From assembly GCA_016758965.1 (NCBI GenBank), contig JAEPRB010000178.1:22021-86020 (forward strand): 64,000 bases of DNA, read 5' to 3'. Positions 38,219 through 48,261 of this stretch are shown piece by piece (positions within the stretch are counted from its first letter, which is position 1; the number at the start of each line of letters is the position of its first letter). Both the position numbers and the translations under genes were made by a program. Under the pieces are notes generated by a model that made no database searches, had not been told where the DNA came from, and saw only the letters and a program-made list of their open reading frames with translations. The stretch comes from Circinella minor. Its lineage: Eukaryota > Mucoromycota > Mucoromycetes > Mucorales > Lichtheimiaceae.

Positions 38219-39158
38219 GATTTCTTTTTATAATGAAAAAAAACTCACATTTAATTATTCAAATGAATAGATATCTTGAAAGTGCAATTAAATTGACACA
38301 TGTCATGTTAAAATTACTTGAACAATATTCTCAAAAGAATCAAGTCATGTTTGTTCGTAAAAAGAAAAAAACAAAAAAGACTAAATCGAATACAACAACA
38401 AGAAATGAATCAGGATCTGGTGATGAACATACGATGGATATTATTTCTGAAGAAGAAATATCGAATAAGGCTGTAAATGAAAGTGATCATGATAATAGTG
38501 ATGATGATGATGAAGAAGATGATGATGATGAACGAGAAAGAGAATTAGCATATAGAGAACATATTTTTACATTTCAATCGTTTGAAAAGGTAAGTAAAAA
38601 AAAAAAAGTGAAGGGGAAATGTTGAGTTGATGGAATTCTATATAATGAGTTGGTTTGGATTAATTATGTTATATGATTACTATTATTAGAAATATTTGAC
38701 AGTAAATATCGTTCAAGTCTATTGTATTTTACTTGAACAATTTGAAACCTTATCACCAGAAACTTTATATTGTATTACGAGTTTATTTCATCGAATCATG
38801 GTTAAACGAAAAGTAGAAGATGTATTTTTTAAGGTAAATTGAATTAAAAAAAAAAGGATGGGGAGAGGGGGTGTAACGGTTGCTTTGAAATAAAGTACTA
38901 GCAATGATTATATACACTTGTAATTAAAATTTATTTATAAACTGAAATATTATATCTTAGATTAATGTATTAGAACTCTTTAATCGAATTATTTATACTT
39001 ATCCATCATTACCAAAATCAGGTGCAATGTCTGAATTAGTACAATTTATACGCTATTGTACTCGTCAATTCTTTAAAAAGGCGAATGAATATCCTTTATT
39101 ATATGTGGAAGTGTTATTTAAAAATCCAAAGGGTAAAACAAGTTCACGTATTCAGTAA
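35559..39158 (+). CDS. TOF1: Replication fork protection protein, Tof1/Swi1 (Timeless family)
   Basis: Fourteen exons: 35559-35703, 35838-36008, 36104-36278, 36353-36482, 36569-36745, 36830-36964, 37043-37153, 37228-37321, 37439-37833, 37916-37960, 38032-38177, 38271-38589, 38690-38833 and 38961-39158. They give 794 residues. The N-terminal Timeless domain is clear: YILATCAALGGFEEKL, LKDLKRAIRAESQTPYKTFL, RYKLALLQPKILEAITGLIT and GRFGGSF. Later KDIERENPKILVKDHVPFFH and an acidic linker near 38455-38535 follow the family order. Tof1-Csm3 stabilises stalled replication forks and activates the S-phase checkpoint; this is family knowledge. The model is shorter than yeast Tof1 (~1240) or Swi1 (~970). 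The last exon may therefore continue through a donor at the GGGTAAAA near 39131 into sequence beyond. MCB boxes precede the gene. Confidence 0.85.
35792..35834. repeat. AAT microsatellite in TOF1 intron 1
   Basis: Fourteen ATA/AAT units filling the 3' part of the first intron, ending at the ATATAG acceptor. Confidence 0.85.
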
Positions 39159-39927
39159 CTCAGTATAATAAATAAACAACAAAATTGTAGATAGCTTAAT
39201 AATAATAATAATAATAATAATAATCGGACCTTGATGTCTCTACTTATCCATCCCCCCCCCCCTTTTTTTTTATGCTCATTTGGGCAATAATTAATTAAAT
39301 AAAACAATCATATATTGTCATAGTAACAAGTTTTTTTTTCTAAAAAAAAAAAAAAGATGCTGTTGTACGTATCCTTAGAAACTTTTTTTTTCCACTCATG
39401 CTTAATAACATATTAATTTTTATATGGCAAAATGGGAAGGGGTTATATGTCAAAATCCATATTACGTATAAAGGGATGAACAACAAATAAGGAGTACGTA
39501 TAATAAATAATATATAGGTATTATTAATCCATCATAGAAAAAATGATGACATAAAATATAGAACTTTCAAATATATAAAGAAAGGGGTGTCAATAAATAA
39601 ACTTTTTTATTTGGATACCCCCTTTCTACTACGTACTATAATAAAAATAATAATTCTTCTTTTTATATGCAGGAACAAGAAACCTTTATTCGTTTCGTTG
39701 GATTGAGTGATTACGGACCAAAAACAAGGTTTTAACCTTCCGATCAGTACACACAACAATTGTAAAAAAAAAAAAAAAATCACCATTTTTTTTTTTTTAG
39801 GTGGTATTAAATCCCTATTCTAATTCTCAAGGTTGCACGAGCCTCTTGCGTTCTTTTCTCTTCTTTTTTTTTTCGCCTCTCTCTCTTTCTCTCTCTTTCT
39901 TTTTTTTATAAAATATTATATTAAAAA
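39159..39927. other. TOF1 to CBS-PB1 spacer
   Basis: It contains an AAT microsatellite (~39200-39223), a poly-C/T tract (~39251-39270), four TACGTA hexamers, and a short open stretch 39672-39735 behind a TGCAG acceptor (EQETFIRFVGLSDYGPKTRF) that might be a distal TOF1 exon or chance. A CT-rich tract (39876-39903) directly precedes the next start codon. Confidence 0.45.
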
Positions 39928-42788
39928 ATGTCTAAACCAAATACGAGGATTCCTTCTTCGGCTTCAATGCGTCCAACTGAACAAAATTCAGATATTGCTA
40001 GTAGAAAACGTCAGTCTAGAAAAGACGAAGTAAAGTTTATTTTATTTTTTTTTTTATTTTTTTTATATAAACTGATTTCATTTAAATAACAACAATAACA
40101 AAAAAAGTTTTATTATTGTTATTTTTTCCACAAAAATATCTTCTGACATTATTTTTTTTTCGTACAACATTACTTTTTATTGTTATTATTATTATTAAAA
40201 ATGACTATATATTGTTATATAGGCTATTCGTAAAAAATTAGAAAATGAGTTATCAAGAAAAAAACCTGGATCGAGTCGATTGAGACATAATCGTAGTAAA
40301 CAAATTGCAGGAACGGTTTCTGCATTAAGACCTTTACAAGCTTTAACTGTTTCAGAACGAATGTTGGTTATTGAAGCAGCTCAACTTATGGCTGCAAAAA
40401 GAAGTGATTGTGTACTTGTAGTAGACGAAGACGATCATTTGAGTGGTATTTTTACGGTATGTTTTATCCTATTAGGGGGAAGGGGATATTTATATAAAAG
40501 GGAATGATTTTTTTTTTTGGGGGGGGAACTGTTGTAATTTCTCTCTCTCTCTCTCTCTCTCTCTGATCTTATGCTATATATATATATATCTATTTTGTGT
40601 ATGTAAAAATTATTTATATATTCTTTTATATATTATTTGTAGGCAAAGGATTTGGCTTATCGAGTAGTTGCAGAATCTTTAGATCCTCGGTAAATTGTGA
40701 TTCTTTATTTTTTTTTTTTAGAGAAAAGATTATTTATCCAGGGGAAGAGGGGGAAGCAATTATTATTATTTCGGGATATGGTGGGGGGGATAAGATTAAC
40801 ATTTGATATAACACAATTTATTTATTTTTTCTTTCACTAAACAAACACGTGTATAACAATTTTTAGAGCGACAACAGTTGCGCAAATTATGACAAAAGGT
40901 CCTATGTGTGTGACCTCTGATACTTCTGCAACAGATGCTTTAAATCTTATGGTGGCTCGTGGATTTCGTCATTTGGTAAATATATATATATATATATATA
41001 AAAGAGGATAAATATATATATAAATGTAATCAAACTAACTATATATTCTTATATAGCCTGTATGTAATGAAGAAGGAGATATTTTTGGTTTATTAGATAT
41101 TACAAAATGTTTATATGAAGCACTTGATAAAATGGAACGTGCTTATGGATCTTCACGTAAACTATATGATGCATTGGAAGGAATGGAACGTGAATGGAAT
41201 ACTCAACCTGTACAACTTGTACAATATATGGAAACATTACGTGATCGTATGTCATGTCCTGATTTAAATACAGTATTAGATGGTACTCAACCAGCAGAAG
41301 TTAATGTAAAAAAGAATGTTCGTGAAGTGGCACGTATGATGAAAGAATATCATACAACTGCTGTACTTGTTGCTGATAAACATGGACTTTCTGGTATTAT
41401 TACAACGTAAGTACATTATTTTCATTGTTGTTTTTTATTTTCTTTATAAAATATTACATTTGATAATTAATAATATTTTTTATGTTTGTAGTAAGGATGT
41501 TGTACTTCGAGTTGTTGCTCAAGGATTAAACCCTGATACTTGTTCAGTGGTTCGTGTAATGACACCTCATCCAGATACAGCAACTCCACAAACAACTATT
41601 TTAGAAGCTTTACGACGAATGCATGGTAAATTAATAAACTTTTATTTACAGACGGATTTCTAATTTCTAAAAATATACATGAATATTTATTAAAACGTGT
41701 CTTTTTTTTTTAATTCTAGATGGTCATTATCTCAACTTGCCCGTATTAGAAGATGGTGCTATTTTGGGTATTGTAGATGTCTTAAAGTTAACTTATGTTA
41801 CATTAGAACAAATCCATAGTATACAAGGAAATGATGGTGAAGGAGGTAAGAGAGAAATAAAATTAAAAAAAACACAATTTCTTTCAGATTGGAAATTTAT
41901 AAATTATAGGAACGAGATAAATAAATAAAAAAAAAAAAAAAAGCTTTCATATTGATTAACTATTTATATATATATATATAAATAGGACCCATGTGGTCAC
42001 GATTTTGGGATAGTTTTGGAGAAGGTGAAAATGATTCACAATTATCCGATCCAGCTACTTCATCACAACCCACAACAATCCATTCTTCTCATTTAAGAAA
42101 TGTAGCAGGCTCCACTATTTCTCCTGAACCACCAAGATCACCTTTCCCAGAAATCACACCTAATGAATCCGCTAGTATGGTTGCTAATAATGAAAATAGT
42201 CGACGGACACCCCAATATTTAGAAGACGGACGATCCAGTATGTCAGCATCACGTACAGCTATTAATACCAATCACAATGCTACTAGTAACAAGAATATTT
42301 TTGCATTCAAGTTTACATCACCTAAGAGTGGTAAAACACATCGATTCATGTCATCCAACAATAACTATGCAGATTTGGAAAGCATTGTTCGAGAAAAATT
42401 AAAAGGAGAAGTTCATGATGATGGTGTCATTCAAATATATTATATGGATGAAGATAAAGATGAAGTATTAATTACTTCAGATTCGGATGTATTTGGTGCA
42501 GTACAACTAGCAGAACGTATGGATTGGAATCGAGTATTATTACAAATTGTTCAAGAACAAAAAGAAGAAGAAAAAGTAGAAGAAAAACAACAGACTAGAT
42601 CTATATCTTCTGCTTCATCTTCTTCTTCTTCATCATCGTCGACATCATCACATCATCACAGCAAGAACCGCCAACAAAAACCAGCACTTCGTCAAGATAT
42701 CATGTTACCAGCTGCAATTACTTTTCTTGGTATAGTTATTATTGGTGTTGTTGCATTATCAAGGACAAATACCAATAATCGATTTTAA
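39928..42788 (+). CDS. Four-CBS, PB1-domain protein with C-terminal membrane anchor
   Basis: Eight exons: 39928-40029, 40223-40456, 40643-40689, 40867-40975, 41057-41406, 41492-41625, 41720-41845 and 41986-42788; 634 residues. CBS motifs are at LVIEAAQLMAAKRSDCVLVV, TTVAQIMTKGPMCVTSDTSA, VREVARMMKEYHTTAVLVAD and VVRVMTPHPDTATPQTTI, forming two Bateman modules. A PB1-type domain follows (FAFKFTSPKSGKTHRFM ... VIQIYYMDEDKDEVLITSDS). The last ~25 residues form one hydrophobic helix (PAAITFLGIVIIGVVALS) with a short basic tail, as in tail-anchored proteins. CBS pairs bind adenine nucleotides and PB1 domains pair with other PB1 domains. The CBS-PB1 arrangement resembles S. pombe Mug70-type proteins. 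Function in the cell is not established; location at ER or mitochondrial membrane is inferred. Confidence 0.85.
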
Positions 42789-44757
42789 ATTTTATTATTC
42801 ATTTTTCTTTTTAATATATAATAATGATAGTAATTAGTAGTCTAGTTAGTAATTTGTTTTTACCTTCTAGCAGATAGAATTTATTTACTTTTTATAACTT
42901 TTTTTTTGTTCTTATTATTAAAAGATATTTCATCATCCAATTTATAATCTATGTATATTTTTCTTTTTTTCTCTTTTTTTTTTGGGTTCTAAAACAATAC
43001 ATTCTTCTTATCCAATAATAATGAAGATATAGAAAATAGTGGTTTCTTCCTATGCACATGTCAACTTCAATAATTGAACCATGTGCCACAAATTCATTTC
43101 GTTATTGTTTGGATCCGATAGTTTGGAAACGCCGTGTAACCAAAACAGATCAATCAAAGCTTTTTACCTCCATTGAACGCGTCGACATATACTATCTTGT
43201 TTTTCTTCTTCTTTTCTTGTATTCAAGTTATGTACGTAAGATTTGTTGTATATTAGAGATTGTGGTTCCAAATAATGGATACATCTATATACTATCTTGA
43301 AAAATGTCAAAAAAAAATGTATATCCAATTTTTCTCTACATACGTACTCTGATTTTTTTTTCTTAACTTTCAGTGTATATGTATGTGCCCGTTTTCTCTT
43401 GTTGTTTTTATACGTAATATGTAAACTTTGTCGGTTTTATTTTATTATATCATACGTATTTTAATGTGTTATTCTTTCTAATACTCAATTTGGGATTGTT
43501 GTATCACGCTTCTTCTTTTCTTCTACACATGGTCTACCTGCTCACGTCATGCTATCTTTTAAGATAATTATTTATTTTCATAATTGAATATTTTATTACG
43601 TATGTTTTATGTAATATAAAAGAAAAATTATTATAGTCATTAGTATTCTTCATCATAAAATTAGAAAAAATTATAACATATATGATATTATACACTATTT
43701 GGTAAATAACATCTTTGTATATATATGAGGCTGGAAAGTAGGCCTACAACCTGTCATACGTATAAAAATAAACAAAAACTTTCCAAATTTTCCATCAATA
43801 AAAATCAATGAAATATAGCTTTCATCAAATTCATCAATTCTTCAAAAAAAAAAAAGGGGGGGGAGGAGGGTAATTTATATCGTAATTAAGTATAAAAGCA
43901 ATAACACATTACTGTTTTACCTAATATCATTAACAATGGTTCAAGTAATTTTGACAGCTAAAAATAAAAAAGCAGAACTGTTCATTATGATTGGTTAAAT
44001 CGTTGCTAGGTAACCTGAGAGAGAGAGTACATTTTCATGGGACTCAATTTAATTTTATTAAACCCGAGTGGGTATGGTTTATAATAGAGCAAAGAAACTT
44101 TTAATAGGTCAAAAGTTAAAAATATTCATTGTTATTGACAACCTTTTATTTTGTAGTGCATTGGGAGTTCTTTGTTCATGAAATATGTACAATATATTTC
44201 ATTTGGGCAACAAATGTCTATTTTCGTATTACAACGTGACGCAAAGTGACTAAGTAGCAATGATAGTAAGAAACTTTTATCAATCTTATAGGAGCCATTT
44301 ATATCTATTGTTGTTGAAAAAAAAATATCGACGTAGGATGCTAGATATTTAAGCAGAAAAAAAAACGTATGGTCACTCAAAGTCATGTCAAAAATGTAGT
44401 CAGTAGTTAACACGAATCTAAGAGCTCTGGATAAAGGGATGTGTAACATACTTACAATGACAAAACAAATTTAAAAATAAAATAAACATAATACAAAAAG
44501 AATAAAGAACAAACCTTTCTTTATATATCAGGAGAATGAATGTTGGTTATATAATACAATTCTACCCAAAATATTGTATACGTATATAAAGGCACTAAAC
44601 CAAGATTATTCATTCTTGAAAATAATTCATCATATTAATAAAAAAAAACATCATACACTTGTTTTCAAAATATTACATACTTTTCTTCTTATCAACCAAC
44701 CAACTCTATTTATTTATTTATTTTTTATATTGTTAAATTCATAATATTTATATTACC
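42789..44757. other. Intergenic region before the coiled-coil orphan
   Basis: It has seven TACGTA hexamers between 43233 and 44584, a G8 tract near 43856 and A/T runs. A minus-strand open frame 44449-44132 (105 codons) is not supported by any motif or splice context, although it is less repetitive than neighbouring sequence. Confidence 0.45.
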
Positions 44758-45717
44758 ATGTTACGACGACGGCTAGAAAAACGTAAACAAAACCCTCAAG
44801 AGCCAACCAAAGCAAAAATGAAACAAACTCAAGAGGAGTTGAACAGAGAACGGCAAGAATTATATGAAATTCAAGAACAAAGTCAAATAATTCGCGAACA
44901 AAATCTAACGCTTGATAAACAGACAAAACAAATTATTTTACAATATTATGAAGAAGTGTATGTAGTGCTCCAGCCATACTTTTGTAATTTACAACAGAGA
45001 CGAAAAAATTTGGAAATGAGACAGCACAACGTAATTCAACTACAAGATTGTGTTCAACATGCATTGTTAGTACAGCAATATCAGTTACAGCAGCATCAGC
45101 AATTACAAAAAATACACCATTTACTTTTAAAAGAACAGAAATCAATGAAAATAACGCATAGCGTCACAGGACTTTTATTGGTATTTGCTATCCAAGCAGC
45201 AAATGTTTTATTGAAGGCCAATATATTACAAGCCTATGAAATTACTGGTAGTAGTAGTGGTGGTGGTGATGGTAGAACATCTCTCACACCTAGTGGTACC
45301 GATGCTATGGAACATCTCACTCAGGAGGAGTTAGATGAAATTCAAAGACAAAGTCAACTAATCCGGCAACAGAATCTCGAGCTTCGTGAACATACAATGG
45401 AAATCTATTTACAATTAAATGAACATATCTCCACAGTATTACATCCATACATACATAATTTGCAACAGAGACTAAATAACTTGAAACTAAGACACGAAGA
45501 CATGGTTCAACTACAATATCGCATTCGACAGGCGTTAATACAACAGCATGAAGTAGAGCAAAAACAACAATTACAGACGTCCCGTCAAGTGCTCGTAAAA
45601 GAACATAAAGTGATGGAAGAACTTTATAAACGTATAGAACGCTTGTTGGCCATTGTTACTCAAGCAGGAGAAGCTTTATTAGAAGATAATGTACTTCTAC
45701 CTCACGAAACAAACTAA
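44758..45717 (+). CDS. Orphan coiled-coil protein built from two tandem modules
   Basis: Intronless, 319 residues, in a region where most genes have many introns. Residues ~24-162 and ~185-318 are two copies of one module. Each opens with TQEEL, continues IQ.QSQ.IR.QNL.L, then L.PY..NLQQR..NL..R....VQLQ, and ends in a hydrophobic heptad helix (GLLLVFAIQAANVLLKANI in copy 1, RLLAIVTQAGEALLEDNVLL in copy 2). A Ser/Gly linker separates them. Heptads and the Gln/Glu/Leu content predict long antiparallel or parallel coiled coils. Identity between the copies is moderate by eye, so the duplication is old. I do not recognise a family. The ATG at 44758 starts the basic segment MLRRRLEKRKQ. It lies beside a mobile-element relic zone. 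Confidence 0.7.
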   Translation: MLRRRLEKRKQNPQEPTKAKMKQTQEELNRERQELYEIQEQSQIIREQNLTLDKQTKQIILQYYEEVYVVLQPYFCNLQQRRKNLEMRQHNVIQLQDCVQHALLVQQYQLQQHQQLQKIHHLLLKEQKSMKITHSVTGLLLVFAIQAANVLLKANILQAYEITGSSSGGGDGRTSLTPSGTDAMEHLTQEELDEIQRQSQLIRQQNLELREHTMEIYLQLNEHISTVLHPYIHNLQQRLNNLKLRHEDMVQLQYRIRQALIQQHEVEQKQQLQTSRQVLVKEHKVMEELYKRIERLLAIVTQAGEALLEDNVLLPHETN

Positions 45718-46125
45718 TAGTACTAGTAATAGTGGGGGTAGAGGTGTGGCTCAACAAAGAAGGATTTGTGAACAGTTTAAAACCCGATGAAGTTATAAGC
45801 TTTGTTTATAATTAGTTTTTATGCACTTTTAAATTATTGTAAATAAAGACGTTAATCATATGCAATATTATATGAATTTAAAAATGTATAAAATGAAAAT
45901 TGATAACAGTCTTTTTTTCTATCGTGTATACACTTGTAAACGATCTAATTTACAAAACACTTTTGTTTTCTACGTATTCATATGTAATAAAGTTGAACAA
46001 TTTCCTCGTATTTGAAAATAATAATGTAAAATGTACAAAAATCATTTTAAACCTATTTTACTTAAAAATTTACGTATCAGATTGGCGCATGATGAATTAT
46101 AATATCTTGTGTCCAGGCACTTTAT
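45718..46125. other. 3' flank of the coiled-coil orphan
   Basis: AT-rich, with two TACGTA hexamers at 45971 and 46071. It includes the first of two TGTCCAGGCAC words (46110-46120) bordering the foldback element. No gene. Confidence 0.45.
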
Positions 46126-46386
46126 CAATATCCTTATGTCCAGGCACCTTATCTTGAAATTTCAATCCCAGAATTGATGAAGAATATGCACATAAACCAG
46201 CATTGTTACTGACAGAAAGAACTTTTTATTTTATTTATTTTCTTCATTATGCGTCAAGTCTTTGTTCATTATGAAAAAAAATAAACTTTTTTTTTTTATT
46301 CAAGTTCATTTCTTAACTGTAGTCAACTTCTGGAGTTGAAATTTCAACTTTTAATAAGATAAACTGCCTGGACATAAGCATATTGC
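46126..46386. mobile_element. Foldback/MITE-like inverted-repeat element, ~260 bp
   Basis: The left arm (about 46126-46180) and the right arm (about 46325-46386) are near-perfect reverse complements over about 50 bases: CTTATGTCCAGGCA..TTATCTT, a ten-base gap in one arm, then GAAATTTCAA.Y.CCAGAA. The ~145-base centre is AT-rich and non-coding. An extra copy of TGTCCAGGCAC sits just outside the left arm. No target duplication is obvious. Confidence 0.65.
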
Positions 46387-46399
46387 TACTGCTATTTAC

Positions 46400-48261
46400 T
46401 TCACCTCCTAATGGAGTGTCACCGTCACATTCCTCGTCATCTTCTTTACAGGTCTTTAAAGCAAGAATCATCGAACCACAAAAGGATGCGCTACGGGAAC
46501 ATTTCAGGAAGCTTTGAGAAGAGCATAAAAAAGATTATTTGATACTGGAATCAACAATAGTGCAAGCAACGAAAAATGGAACCGAACCAGTGTCAGTCGA
46601 AGAGAAAGTTATGAACTTTGCATTGAGCTGTCATTATTATTAGTAAGTAAAAATTATTATTTTTAATTCGACGTAGACAATCATCCACTCTCAGTTGATA
46701 AATAATCTTTTTTGTTTTTAGCCCTGCCCAATCATTAATTTAGATGTTACTGACATAAACTGGAAGAACGTTTTTACAGAGGCAGAGTTACGAGATATAG
46801 AAAGCTAAGGGGGGGGCACTCGAATGTAATGATCCCGAAGAACTGAAAGCATACTATTTAGACTTGAAAGGGAAAGTATGTATATATAATACAAATAAAA
46901 AGAAGAATGATAACATTTAGATTTACAAGAGCAATACAAAGCTAATAACAGTAGTATACCGTGACAAGTAATACCACCTCACACTGCAAAAAAAAAAGTA
47001 GAGTAGCAAAAATAGGGTCTCAATAGTTTGATACTGCTATTTATATTTCATATATCACAAGGTTATCAACAAGATTTTAGCGATTTTTTAATATGTTATA
47101 TCCTACAAAGTTATCAACATGATTTTAGTAGTCTGATATTTGGGATGACGTTTGCAAAACGCGTAGAAAACAATAATATTTTTTATCTTGAGAAAAGTAT
47201 TAAATAATCTTCTTTATAGAAACATGCATAAGTCTTCAAATATGCACAAAGTATCGAAATTAATAACCCATCAGCTGAACATTTGATAGTTTGATTTTCA
47301 TCCGAATTATCAAATATTCCACATCTTTTTTTTTAAAAAAAACACACGCTCTTTCCATATTCAAAATATGCCTTAAACAGATCAACAGTACCTGCCATTT
47401 GGCTTCTTTGGCAGGTACTTTTGTAGATCTGATATCGAAGCAAAAGGGTAAAGTAAATGGGTTTAGGATAGTGAAGCAAAATGAATTTAACTTAATATGT
47501 TTTTTCATTCTACAGTATTGAAGTCTCCAGTGAAGCAAGCGCAAATGAAGTAAAATCTTCCCGCCAAGTGTCATCAACGTTACCGAAAAATGAGCCGTCG
47601 TGGAGACACAATATTTAAGTATGGGTCAGAAGAGCTGGGATGTACTGAGATAGGTGCTGCGCGAGACCAAACGAAAGCATTCCGTGATTGTTCAATGAAG
47701 ATGCCGTTAGTTTTAAAGGGTCTCTTTCTATCGGCTCAAAAATATCTGCGCCTTCTTCATGCAGTTCACGTTATTGGTTACAATATTACAGGTATGTATA
47801 ATTTTTTCAAATTCATGGATAAAGATGCTAGTTTATATATGAGTTATCCATTAACTTGAAAATATATTTTGATGTATTTATTTAGGTGGTTCCACATCAT
47901 TCCTAGATGTCAACATTCCTGCTGGTTTCATAACCAGAGTACGAAAAACCCAACCATTGAAATTCCCGCACACGGACTCAAATTTCACGATTACTCTCCC
48001 TTGATGAAACTTGCATACAGGGGGGGGGGCAGTTTTCGTGAAATCGTAGATTTCAAAATCGGGTTTTTTCATTTTTGAAAACGCCTAATGGGAAAAAGAT
48101 TTTGGATAATACTGTTGGTTTGTTGGATAAATATTCTTCAACGAATAACAATGTCAGGTAATGGTATTCACAGGTGTCTCCCCCCAAATTTCAATGTACC
48201 ATCATCATCGTCATCGTCATCTTCATCATCACCATCAAAGCGAATCAAACTGACTCAATGA
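46400..48261 (+). pseudogene. Decayed transposon-associated gene of a mucoralean repeat family
   Basis: Coding fragments appear in order on the plus strand. One is FKARIIEPQKDALREHF, with an in-frame TGA at 46515-46517, then TKNGTEPVSVEEKVMNFALS near a GTAAGT donor at 46641. Next comes NLDVTDINWKNVFTEAELRD (~46738-46800). After a gap comes RRGDTIFKYGSEELGCTEIG with KMPLVLKGLFLSAQKYLRLL (47591-47792), then STSFLDVNIPAGFITRVRKT (~47890-47950). Last is a poly-Ser tail ending SKRIKLTQ at 48261. The 'RRGD-E.G..E-G' block followed by a 'K.LKDM' helix and a 'GYV.R' strand is, from memory, a highly repeated protein family of Mucorales and relatives, often near transposons. Stops, frame breaks and a G9 run show this copy is dead. 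Function of the family is unknown to me. Confidence 0.6.
47380..47428. repeat. Palindromic hairpin inside the decayed gene
   Basis: AGTACCTGCCA (47388-47398) and TGGCAGGTACT (47409-47419) pair perfectly around a ten-base loop. Pairing continues imperfectly outward to AGATC on the left and GATCT on the right. Confidence 0.75.

Noticed and set aside
44132..44449. 105-codon minus-strand frame upstream of the coiled-coil orphan
   Set aside because: No motif, no splice partner and no promoter pattern; I could not separate it from a relic or chance.
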